From Flectobacillus roseus (GTDB lineage Bacteria; Bacteroidota; Bacteroidia; Cytophagales; Spirosomataceae): a stretch of DNA of 7,926 bases. This document shows positions 1-7,173 of the stretch, one piece after another (within the stretch, counting starts at the first letter, position 1; each line of letters starts with the position of its first letter). The DNA is taken from assembly GCF_030056665.1 (NCBI RefSeq), contig NZ_JASHIG010000076.1, one strand, 5' to 3'. Position numbers and translations under genes: made by a program. The notes beneath the pieces are model-generated. The model did no database searches, was not told where the DNA came from, and saw only the letters and a list, made by a program, of their open reading frames with translations.

Positions 1-286
1 ACGGTTCCTGTTGCTGTACCTCCTGTTCTCGTAACTACATTGCCCAATACTGGTAAGAAGTCATCATTCGATAATACACTTACTGTACTCGTTAAGCCAA
101 ATGGGGCTGTTAAGGCATCATTTGCCGCTGTTGCTGCTTGTGGATTTGGATCCGTGCCGTTTGGATTACCATCCTTATCACAGTCTAATGCTTTCCATGC
201 TATGCTAGTATTCGCAAACACTTGGTCTACTTTGTTGTAACTACATCCATCATTTGGATTGGTATTATCGGCCGTCGTTAATGGAT
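1..286 (-). repeat. 753-bp tandem unit, copy 5 (partial, runs off the window)
   Basis: The first 286 bases of a fifth copy, covering the CSYN...DCDKDG module and the start of the cadherin/Ig-like domain. It has TSIAWKAL and VLGNV. The array clearly continues past the left edge, so the total copy number is unknown. Confidence 0.93.
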
Positions 287-3200
287 TATCATCAATACCA
301 TTAATCTCATCCTTGTTCGTTACACCATCACCATCACAGTCGCCTGTACTTGTCGCTACTAAAGTCACTTGTCCTAAGTTTAAGCTACAGGCACTCAGTG
401 GATCTGTGTTATCTGCTAACGTCGCTGGGTTTCCATCTGCGCCTGTGGCTTCGTTATAGTTTGTTACTCCGTCACCATCACAGTCTGCATTACGCCAAGT
501 GGTACTCGTATTCGCTAACACTTGACCGATGCCCCATACACATGAGTTCGTTGGTTGTGGATCCGTGTTATCTGGATCGCCATCGCCGTCTTGGTCTCCT
601 GCTGCTGGTACACTAATCGTTACTGTCGCACTAGCACATACTTGTGGTGTCACCAAGGTGTTACATACTTGGTATACAACTGTTACATTCGTTCCTCCTG
701 GCTCTGTCGCTGATGGAGTATAACTCATGATACCTGTCGTTGGTGCAAACACTACGGTTCCGGTTGCTGTACCACCTGTTCTCGTAACTACATTGCCCAA
801 TACTGGTAAGAAGTCATCATTCGATAATACACTTACTGTACTCGTTAGGCCAAATGGGGCTGTTAGAGCATCGTTTGCCGCTGTTGCTGCTTGTGGATTT
901 GGATCCGTGCCGTTTGGATTACCATCCTTATCACAGTCTAATGCTTTCCATGCTATACTAGTATTCGCAAACACTTGGTCTACTTTGTTGTAACTACATC
1001 CATCATTTGGATTCGTATTGTCAGCAGTCGTTAATGGATTGTCATCAATACCATTAATCTCATCCTTATTCGTTACACCATCACCATCACAGTCGCCTGT
1101 ACTTGTCGCTACTAAAGTCACTTGTCCTAAGTTTAAGCTACAGGCACTCAGTGGATCTGTGTTGTCTGCTAACGTCGCTGGATTTCCATCTGCGCCTGTG
1201 GCTTCGTTATAGTTTGTTACTCCATCACCATCACAGTCTGCATTACGCCAAGTAGTACTCGTATTCGCCAACACTTGACCGATGCCCCATACACATGAGT
1301 TCGTTGGTTGTGGATCCGTGTTATCTGGATCGCCATCGCCGTCTTGGTCTCCTGCTGCTGGTACACTAATCGTTACTGTCGCACTAGCACATACTTGTGG
1401 TGTCACCAAGGTGTTACATACTTGGTATACAACTGTTACATTCGTTCCTCCTGGCTCTGTCGCTGATGGAGTATAACTCATGATACCTGTTGTTGGTGCA
1501 AACACTACGGTTCCTGTTGCTGTACCTCCTGTTCTCGTAACTACATTGCTCAATACTGGTAAGAAGTCATCATTCGATAATACACTTACTGTACTTGTCA
1601 AGCCAAATGGGGCTGTTAGAGCATCATTTGCCGCTGTTGCTGCTTGTGGGTTTGGATCGGTGCCATTTGGATTGCCATCCTTATCACAGTCTAATGCTTT
1701 CCATGCTATGCTAGTATTCGCAAACACTTGGTCTACTTTGTTGTAACTACATCCATCATTTGGATTCGTGTTGTCGGCAGGCGTTAATGGATTATCATCA
1801 ATACCATTAATCTCATCCTTATTCGTTACACCATCACCATCACAGTCGCCTGTACTTGTCGCTACTAAAGTCACTTGTCCTAAGTTTAAGCTACAGGCAC
1901 TCAGTGGATCTGTGTTGTCTGCTAACGTCGCTGGATTTCCATCTGCGCCTGTGGCTTCGTTATAGTTTGTTACTCCATCACCATCACAGTCTGCATTACG
2001 CCAAGTGGTACTCGTATTCGCCAACACTTGACCGATGCCCCATACACATGAGTTCGTTGGTTGTGGATCCGTGTTATCTGGATCGCCATCGCCGTCTTGG
2101 TCTCCTGCTGCTGGTACACTAATCGTTACTGTCGCACTAGCACATACTTGTGGCGTCACCAAGGTGTTACATACTTGGTATACAACTGTTACATTCGGTC
2201 CTCCTGGCTCTGTCGCTGATGGAGTATAACTCATGATACCTGTTGTTGGTGCAAACACTACGGTTCCGGTTGCTGTACCTCCTGTTCTCGTAACTACATT
2301 GCTCAATACTGGTAAGAAGTCATCATTCGATAATACACTTACTGTACTCGTTAAGCCAAATGGGGCTGTTAAGGCATCATTTGCCGCTGTAGCTGCTTGT
2401 GGGTTTGGATCGGTACCATTTGGATTACCATCCTTATCACAATCTCCTGCTAACCATAATGGACTTACATTCGCAAACACTTGGTCTACCTTGTTGTAAC
2501 TACATCCATCATTTGGATTCGTATTGTCAGCAGTCGTTAATGGATTGTCATCAATACCATTAATCTCATCCTTATTCGTTACGCCATCACCATCACAGTC
2601 GCCTGTACTTGTCGCTACTAAAGTCACTTGTCCTAAATTTAAGCTACAGGCACTCAGTGGATCTGTGTTATCTGCTAACGTCGCTGGATTTCCATCTGCG
2701 CCTGTGGCTTCGTTATAGTTTGTTACTCCATCACCATCACAGTCTGCATTACGCCAAGTGGTACTCGTATTCGCCAACACTTGACCGATGCCCCATACAC
2801 ATGAGTTCGTTGGTTGTGGATCCGTGTTATCTGGATCGCCATCGCCGTCTTGGTCTCCTGCTGCTGGTACACTAATCGTTACTGTCGCATTAGCACATAC
2901 TTGTGGCGTCACCAAGGTGTTACATACTTGGTATACAACTGTTACATTTGGTCCTCCTGGCTCTGTCGCTGATGGAGTATAACTCATGATACCTGTTGTT
3001 GGTGCAAACACTACGGTTCCGGTTGCTGTACCTCCTGTTCTCGTAACTACATTGCCCAATACTGGTAAGAAGTCATCATTCGATAATACACTTACTGTAC
3101 TCGTTAAGCCAAATGGGGCTGTTAAGGCATCATTTGCCGCTGTAGCTGCTTGTGGGTTTGGATCGGTGCCATTTGGATTACCATCCTTATCACAATCTCC

Positions 3201-3947
3201 TGCTAACCATAATGGACTTACATTCGCAAACACTTGGTCTACCTTGTTGTAACTACATCCATCATTTGGATTCGTGTTGTCGGCCGTCGTTAATGGATCA
3301 TTATCTGTCCCTGTTGCTTCTTTGTAGTTCGTTACGCCATCTCCATCACAGTCGGCAGTACGCCAAGCTGTTGATGTATTCGCTAATACTTGACCTGTTC
3401 CCCATGAACATGGATCTGTAGGCTGTGGATCTGTTACATCTGGATCTCCATCTCCATCTGTATCGCCAGTAATCACCGTAATAGAGGTCGTACTGTTATC
3501 ATTCCCAGTTAGGTTGCCTGTCGTTTGAGGACCATTAAACCCTAACGTTCCTGTTACTGTGAGCGGGCCACCAATATTTACCCCCGTATAACCTATTACT
3601 ATTTGACTACACTCTCCGGGAGCAATCGCAACCGTGTTTTCAAAACGTAAGGTAGTCGGGTTATTGACATCTATCGGAAGTACAGTCCAACCTGTAGTCG
3701 TAATTGGTATGACAGAACCAACTAAACTACTAGGCAATGTAATCAAAGGACGTAATCTATTCGCCGCAGCACTACGGCTACCGCCATCATTATTACAAAT
3801 ATCCACTGTCACCCGACCCAAGGTAGAGCCTTGAGTCACGGTGGATGGTTGATTAATAATATTGATACTTACATCTTGAGCCTGAATCTTTACACTAACT
3901 AGTGTCAAGCAGACTAGAAGAATTACTATTTTTTGCAAAATGTTCAT
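1..3947 (-). CDS. Giant tandem-repeat calcium-binding adhesin-like surface protein (3'-truncated by window)
   Basis: The frame stays open from the ATG at 3947 to the left edge, giving 1315 codons with no stop, so the C-terminus is missing. Residues 1-23 look like a Sec signal peptide (MNILQKIV, a hydrophobic core, then cleavage after IQA before QDVSINI). Residues 24-160 form a beta-rich N-terminal domain with Cys51 and Cys113, homologous to the one in the gene just upstream. Residues 161-216 are a shortened thrombospondin-3-like segment. From residue 217 a 251-residue unit repeats in tandem. Each unit has three Cys-containing DCD(G/K)DG calcium motifs and one cadherin/Ig-like domain with Cys pairs such as C342/C351. 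Proteins of this build in Bacteroidota are secreted adhesins or stalks; that role is inferred from family knowledge. The start lies 14 bases after the upstream stop, so the gene is probably co-transcribed. The leader is A-rich with no Shine-Dalgarno. The true length and sorting signal cannot be seen. Confidence 0.93.
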   Translation of the reverse strand, partial: MNILQKIVILLVCLTLVSVKIQAQDVSINIINQPSTVTQGSTLGRVTVDICNNDGGSRSAAANRLRPLITLPSSLVGSVIPITTTGWTVLPIDVNNPTTLRFENTVAIAPGECSQIVIGYTGVNIGGPLTVTGTLGFNGPQTTGNLTGNDNSTTSITVITGDTDGDGDPDVTDPQPTDPCSWGTGQVLANTSTAWRTADCDGDGVTNYKEATGTDNDPLTTADNTNPNDGCSYNKVDQVFANVSPLWLAGDCDKDGNPNGTDPNPQAATAANDALTAPFGLTSTVSVLSNDDFLPVLGNVVTRTGGTATGTVVFAPTTGIMSYTPSATEPGGPNVTVVYQVCNTLVTPQVCANATVTISVPAAGDQDGDGDPDNTDPQPTNSCVWGIGQVLANTSTTWRNADCDGDGVTNYNEATGADGNPATLADNTDPLSACSLNLGQVTLVATSTGDCDGDGVTNKDEINGIDDNPLTTADNTNPNDGCSYNKVDQVFANVSPLWLAGDCDKDGNPNGTDPNPQAATAANDALTAPFGLTSTVSVLSNDDFLPVLSNVVTRTGGTATGTVVFAPTTGIMSYTPSATEPGGPNVTVVYQVCNTLVTPQVCASATVTISVPAAGDQDGDGDPDNTDPQPTNSCVWGIGQVLANTSTTWRNADCDGDGVTNYNEATGADGNPATLADNTDPLSACSLNLGQVTLVATSTGDCDGDGVTNKDEINGIDDNPLTPADNTNPNDGCSYNKVDQVFANTSIAWKALDCDKDGNPNGTDPNPQAATAANDALTAPFGLTSTVSVLSNDDFLPVLSNVVTRTGGTATGTVVFAPTTGIMSYTPSATEPGGTNVTVVYQVCNTLVTPQVCASATVTISVPAAGDQDGDGDPDNTDPQPTNSCVWGIGQVLANTSTTWRNADCDGDGVTNYNEATGADGNPATLADNTDPLSACSLNLGQVTLVATSTGDCDGDGVTNKDEINGIDDNPLTTADNTNPNDGCSYNKVDQVFANTSIAWKALDCDKDGNPNGTDPNPQAATAANDALTAPFGLTSTVSVLSNDDFLPVLGNVVTRTGGTATGTVVFAPTTGIMSYTPSATEPGGTNVTVVYQVCNTLVTPQVCASATVTISVPAAGDQDGDGDPDNTDPQPTNSCVWGIGQVLANTSTTWRNADCDGDGVTNYNEATGADGNPATLADNTDPLSACSLNLGQVTLVATSTGDCDGDGVTNKDEINGIDDNPLTTADNTNPNDGCSYNKVDQVFANTSIAWKALDCDKDGNPNGTDPNPQAATAANDALTAPFGLTSTVSVLSNDDFLPVLGNVVTRTGGTATGT
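287..1039 (-). repeat. 753-bp tandem unit, copy 4
   Basis: Fourth full copy. It has TSIAWKAL and GGTNV like copy 3 but VLGNV like copy 1. Most other differences from its neighbours are synonymous single-base changes. Confidence 0.95.
1040..1792 (-). repeat. 753-bp tandem unit, copy 3
   Basis: Third full copy. It has the alternative segment TSIAWKAL in place of VSPLWLAG, and GGTNV in place of GGPNV. It also has VLSNV. Near its start a Thr seen in the other copies is Pro (LTPADN, from the codon CCT). Confidence 0.95.
1793..2545 (-). repeat. 753-bp tandem unit, copy 2
   Basis: Second full copy, immediately abutting copy 1 with no spacer. It shares VSPLWLAG and GGPNV with copy 1 but has VLSNV and VCASA, which otherwise belong to copy 3, so it is intermediate between two subtypes. 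Confidence 0.95.
2546..3298 (-). repeat. 753-bp tandem unit, copy 1 (N-terminal-most)
   Basis: First full copy of the in-frame 251-residue unit in the left-hand gene. The right boundary is sharp: similarity to the other copies stops at 3298, where the shared GATCCATTAAC gives way to a different codon series. The unit reads, in order, a CSYN...DCDKDG module, a cadherin/Ig-like domain, a DQDGDGDPD motif, a CVWG...DCDGDG module and a CSLN...DCDGDG module. Copy 1 carries the variants VSPLWLAG, VLGNV, GGPNV and VCANA. Confidence 0.95.
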
Positions 3948-3961
3948 AATGCTTGCTTTTT
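3948..3961 (-). other. 14-base intergenic junction with start context of the repeat gene
   Basis: Read on the minus strand the gap is AAAAAGCAAGCATT followed by ATG. It is A-rich and lacks a GGAGG-like site. The preceding stop is embedded in GCTAACTAA, the same end sequence as in the first gene. No terminator is possible in so short a gap, so read-through from the upstream gene is expected. Confidence 0.6.
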
Positions 3962-4402
3962 TTAGTTAGCTGTGATTTTCGTCTCTACAGTATTGTTATT
4001 TACTCTTTCTTCACCAGCTGAACCGTAGATAATGGTTACTGTAATATTTTGACTTGTGTTGCTTGGTACATCAGCCTTGCGAGTTGCTGTGAATCCAACC
4101 GTTTTCTTCCCATTTGGTGGAATCACTACTCCTGCTTTAGCTGTCACTGTGATAAAGTTGGCATTCTCTGTAAAGGTCCAATCGCTATTACTGTTCGCTG
4201 TTCCGCCAAGTACATTTGATGTTCCTGTAGTCGATGGGTAAGTAATCGTAAAGCCTGAAATCTTCGCAACTCTGAATACAATTGTACTTCCGCTCACATT
4301 TGGTTTGTTATTAATCTCAAAAACATTTACCACAAAGTCTTTTGAAGCACCCACTGTCAAGAACTCTAGAGCATCTATCTCTGTAGTTGGTGATAAGTCT
4401 GG
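3962..4402 (-). repeat. Duplicated C-terminal domain module (copy in the 916-aa gene)
   Basis: Residues 771-916 plus stop. This 441-bp block recurs at 6733-7173 at the same length without gaps. It is predicted to be beta-rich, with conserved features FVVNVFEINN, GFTITY, SNSDWTFTENANFITVTAK, NGKK and IIYGSAGEE, ending VETKITAN. It vaguely resembles DUF11-type beta-sandwich domains; I cannot assign a family. Confidence 0.85.
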
Positions 4403-6712
4403 TAATAGAGCGTCTTTCCATACATTTGGTAAACCATCTACTGGTGTCAAAATACCGTCTCCATCTGGATCACAGTTCGTCGAACAATCTACAATACCAT
4501 CTCCATTCGCATCCAAATTAGGATTCAATCCGCCTTCCTCTAAATCACTAATGCCATCATTATCGCTGTCCAAGTCATAAGGATTTGGTTTATTATCATT
4601 GTCCGTATCCAATGCCGTTAAGATTAGACCAGTAACAGCAGGAACAGTTGCAGGAATACCTAGCACAGAGATTATACCATCTGCCATACCATCGCCATCT
4701 AAATCAGTACCGTTAGCTTCATCTACGTCGTTGATACCATCGTTATCACTATCTAAGTCTAAACGGTTTGGAATACCATCTCCGTCAACATCCGCACTTA
4801 GCTGAGCATTTTCAACGGTATCCAAGATACCATCATTATCATCATCCAAGTCATCAACATCAGGTACTCCATCTGCATCTGTATCTACTGGAACTGTAAT
4901 ATTTACAGTAGCGTTAGCACATACATTTGGTACCGTAGCGATGTTACACACTTGATATGTCACAGTAACTGTTGTACCACGTTCTGCCAAGGTAGGGGTA
5001 TAGGTCAAAATACCTGTAGCTGGAGTAAATACTGCAGTTCCTGCTGCTGTACCTCCTGTTTTTGATACACTAGTGGTTACACCTAACAAGAAATCATCAT
5101 TTAATAGTACATTAATAATACTCGATGAACCATATCTTGCCACTAATGCATCATCTAACGCTGTAGGTACTTGAGGATGAGGGTCCGTTCCATTTAGATT
5201 GCCATCTTTGTCACAATCTTGTAATTTCCATGATGGACTTGTATTAGAAAGAACCTGATCAACAGCATTGTAACTACAGCCATCTAATGGATCTGTGTTG
5301 TCAGCAGTAGTAGCAGGATTGTTGTCTGTACCTGTTGCTTCTTTGTAGTTTGTTACACCATCGCCATCACAGTCAGAATTACGCCAAGTTGTACTAGTAT
5401 TAGCCAATACTTGGTTTGCTGGATTATAACTACAACCATTTGAATAATCAGTCCCATCTGTAATCTCTTGAGCATTTGTAACGCCATCTCCATCTATGTC
5501 TGGATTAGCCTCACGATAGTCAGGAATGCCGTTGGTATTACTATCTGGCAAAGCAGGATTATTCGCATCTCCGTAACTTGCACTTCCATCAACAGGTGTT
5601 ACAATACCGTCTCCATCAAGGTCTGTGATAAGGTCCACTCTTCCATCTCTATTTACATCAAGTGTTGCTGCATTGGCAATACCACTTTCTAACAAATCGC
5701 TTAATCCGTCGTCGTCGCTATCAATATCTAAATAATCAGGAAGACCTGTATTATCTGTATTAATAGGAGCTGGATCATTACTATCTCCTCTTGTACTATT
5801 ACCATCGGCAGCACCAACGATCCCGTCTCCGTCAGGGTCTGTACCATCTACAATACCATCTCCATTAGCATCAATCAAGGCAGGATTACCACTTTCGATA
5901 ATATCATTAATACCATCGTTATCACTATCCAAATCATAAGGATTTGGGCGAGTATCTAAATCTGAATCTGGTGGAATTGTTCCTGAAAGCTGATTAGCAC
6001 TTGCGGGGATACCTGTAAGTCCAGATGCGCCATCCGCAATACCATCATTATTAGCGTCCACTCCGCCAGCCTCGATCACATCATTGATACCATCGTTATC
6101 ACTATCTAAATCTAGGCTATTAGGAACACCATCTCCATCTAAATCAGCAGAAAACTGAATATCTTCAAGAGTATCTAGAATACCATCATTATCATCATCT
6201 AAATCAATTGTATCAGCAATTGTATCTCCATCTGTATCTAAGAATACGGTAATAGAGGTTGTACTAAGGTCATTTCCCGGTAGGTTACCAAAAGTTGGTA
6301 ATCCATTGAATTGTAAAGTACCTAAAACAGGAAGTGGCCCTCCAACCGAAACACCTGTGTATCCTAATACAATTTGGGTACATTCTCCCGGTGCAATTGC
6401 TGTAGTATTTCTTAAGCGAATTGTTTGACCATCATTAGAAATAACAGTCCATCCTGTGATTGTCACTGGAACTACAGAAGTTCCAGTGATTAAATTCGGA
6501 AAGCTAATTACAGGCTCTAATTTTCCAATAGCAGCATTTCGAGTACCACCATCATTATTACAAATATCCACAGTGACACGTCCCAAAGTCGAACCCTTTG
6601 AAACGGCAGCAGGCTGGTTGAGAATATTGATACTTACATCCTGCGCTTCCACTTCACATAGCCCTCCAGTAATGAGAGCTGTAACGAGCATTAGTTGTTT
6701 TATACGTCTCAT
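3962..6712 (-). CDS. Calcium-binding TSP3-repeat / cadherin-like secreted protein, 916 aa, complete
   Basis: This is the only complete gene in the window. Residues 1-23 are a signal peptide (MRRIKQ, hydrophobic core, cleavage after EVEA). Residues 24-158 are a beta-rich N-terminal domain (Cys51, Cys111). Residues 159-420 are a dense array of DxDxDGxxD calcium motifs, for example DLDSDNDGINDVIEAG. Residues 425-514 hold two Cys-framed calcium modules, C427/C448 and C479/C500, each pair 21 residues apart. Residues 515-609 are a cadherin/Ig-like domain with NDDF and YQVCN...VCAN (C589/C598). Residues 610-760 are a second calcium array, and 771-916 a C-terminal beta domain. The mature protein has ten Cys, suggesting five disulfides. 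It is probably an extracellular stalk or adhesin; no catalytic motif is visible. It lies 20 bases after the previous gene and 14 before the next, all on one strand. No standard type IX sorting motif is recognisable at the C-terminus. Confidence 0.95.
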   Translation of the reverse strand: MRRIKQLMLVTALITGGLCEVEAQDVSINILNQPAAVSKGSTLGRVTVDICNNDGGTRNAAIGKLEPVISFPNLITGTSVVPVTITGWTVISNDGQTIRLRNTTAIAPGECTQIVLGYTGVSVGGPLPVLGTLQFNGLPTFGNLPGNDLSTTSITVFLDTDGDTIADTIDLDDDNDGILDTLEDIQFSADLDGDGVPNSLDLDSDNDGINDVIEAGGVDANNDGIADGASGLTGIPASANQLSGTIPPDSDLDTRPNPYDLDSDNDGINDIIESGNPALIDANGDGIVDGTDPDGDGIVGAADGNSTRGDSNDPAPINTDNTGLPDYLDIDSDDDGLSDLLESGIANAATLDVNRDGRVDLITDLDGDGIVTPVDGSASYGDANNPALPDSNTNGIPDYREANPDIDGDGVTNAQEITDGTDYSNGCSYNPANQVLANTSTTWRNSDCDGDGVTNYKEATGTDNNPATTADNTDPLDGCSYNAVDQVLSNTSPSWKLQDCDKDGNLNGTDPHPQVPTALDDALVARYGSSSIINVLLNDDFLLGVTTSVSKTGGTAAGTAVFTPATGILTYTPTLAERGTTVTVTYQVCNIATVPNVCANATVNITVPVDTDADGVPDVDDLDDDNDGILDTVENAQLSADVDGDGIPNRLDLDSDNDGINDVDEANGTDLDGDGMADGIISVLGIPATVPAVTGLILTALDTDNDNKPNPYDLDSDNDGISDLEEGGLNPNLDANGDGIVDCSTNCDPDGDGILTPVDGLPNVWKDALLPDLSPTTEIDALEFLTVGASKDFVVNVFEINNKPNVSGSTIVFRVAKISGFTITYPSTTGTSNVLGGTANSNSDWTFTENANFITVTAKAGVVIPPNGKKTVGFTATRKADVPSNTSQNITVTIIYGSAGEERVNNNTVETKITAN
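4433..4885 (-). repeat. Second calcium-motif array, residues 610-760 of the 916-aa protein
   Basis: DTDADGVPDVDDLDDDNDG opens a run of acidic loops ending in DPDGDGILTPVDG. It includes the close Cys pair C743/C747 in VDCSTNC. The first motifs echo the start of the array at 5453-6238, so the protein carries two arrays of common origin on either side of the cadherin-like domain. Confidence 0.88.
5453..6238 (-). repeat. Thrombospondin-3-like calcium-motif array, residues 159-420 of the 916-aa protein
   Basis: About a dozen short acidic loops of the DxDxDGxxD type follow one another, including DLDDDNDGILD, DLDSDNDGINDVIE, DANGDGIVDG, DIDSDDDGLSDLLE and DIDGDGVTNAQE. In thrombospondin-3 and related bacterial repeats such loops bind calcium and fold into a rigid wire. 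Here that is inferred from the motif. This array has no Cys, unlike the modules that follow it. Confidence 0.88.
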
Positions 6713-6732
6713 GATTTCTAGTTTAGTTAGTG
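6713..6732 (-). other. 20-base intergenic junction with start context of the 916-aa gene
   Basis: Read on the minus strand the gap is CACTAACTAAACTAGAAATC followed by ATG. It has no Shine-Dalgarno sequence, promoter or hairpin. CTAACTAA occurs twice around the stop codon of the preceding gene. This supports co-transcription and a Bacteroidota-type start without a GG-rich ribosome binding site. Confidence 0.6.
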
Positions 6733-7173
6733 TTAGTTAGCAGTGATTTTAGTTTCAACAGTGTTGTTATCTACTTTCTCTTCACCAGCTGAACCGTAAA
6801 TGATAGTCACTGTAATATTTTGACTTGTATTACTTGGTACACCTGACTTACGTGCTACGGTAAAGCCTATGACCTTCTTCCCATTTTGTGGAATCACGAC
6901 ACCCGGCTTAGCTGTCACTGTAATAAAGTTGGCATTCTCTGTAAAAGTCCAATCGCTATTACTGTTCGCTGTTCCGCCAAATACATTTGATGTTCCTGAA
7001 GTATTTGAATACGTAATCGTAAAGCCTGAGATTTTGGCAACTCTAAAACCAATCGTACTACCGCTTACATTTGGTACATTATTGATTTCAAACACATTTA
7101 CTACAAAATCTCTAGGGGTACCTGCTGTTAGGAATTCCAAACTATTAATCTCCGTAGTTGGTGTTAAGTCTGG
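6733..7173 (-). repeat. Duplicated C-terminal domain module (copy in the 5'-truncated gene)
   Basis: The 146-residue counterpart of the block at 3962-4402, about 84% identical by eye. Conservation is highest in SNSDWTFTENANFITVTAK and in the last 35 residues, and lowest in the turns (TYSNTSGT versus TYPSTTGT). Confidence 0.85.

Noticed and set aside
1..3298. CRISPR-like periodicity.
   Set aside because: The repeats are 753 bases long, contiguous without spacers and lie in one open frame.
1..3421. Many plus-strand open frames of 64-89 codons recurring every 753 bases.
   Set aside because: They are exact shadows of the minus-strand repeat gene, occur in more than one frame of the same DNA, and have no start context or plausible protein family.
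3948..3961. A terminator or promoter between the second and third genes.
   Set aside because: The gap is 14 bases with no inverted repeat. The T-run seen on the plus strand is an A-run in the transcript.
5453..6238. Dockerin or RTX repeats as an explanation for the acidic loops.
   Set aside because: There is no GGxGxDxxx nonapeptide, and the loops form a long continuous array without the paired helix-containing layout of dockerins. Thrombospondin-3-like repeats fit best.
6656..6658. Cys19 in the signal peptide of the 916-aa protein as a lipoprotein anchor.
   Set aside because: The residues before it are GGL, and a lipobox needs Gly, Ala or Ser immediately before the Cys. A signal peptidase I site after VEA fits better, as in the paralogue.
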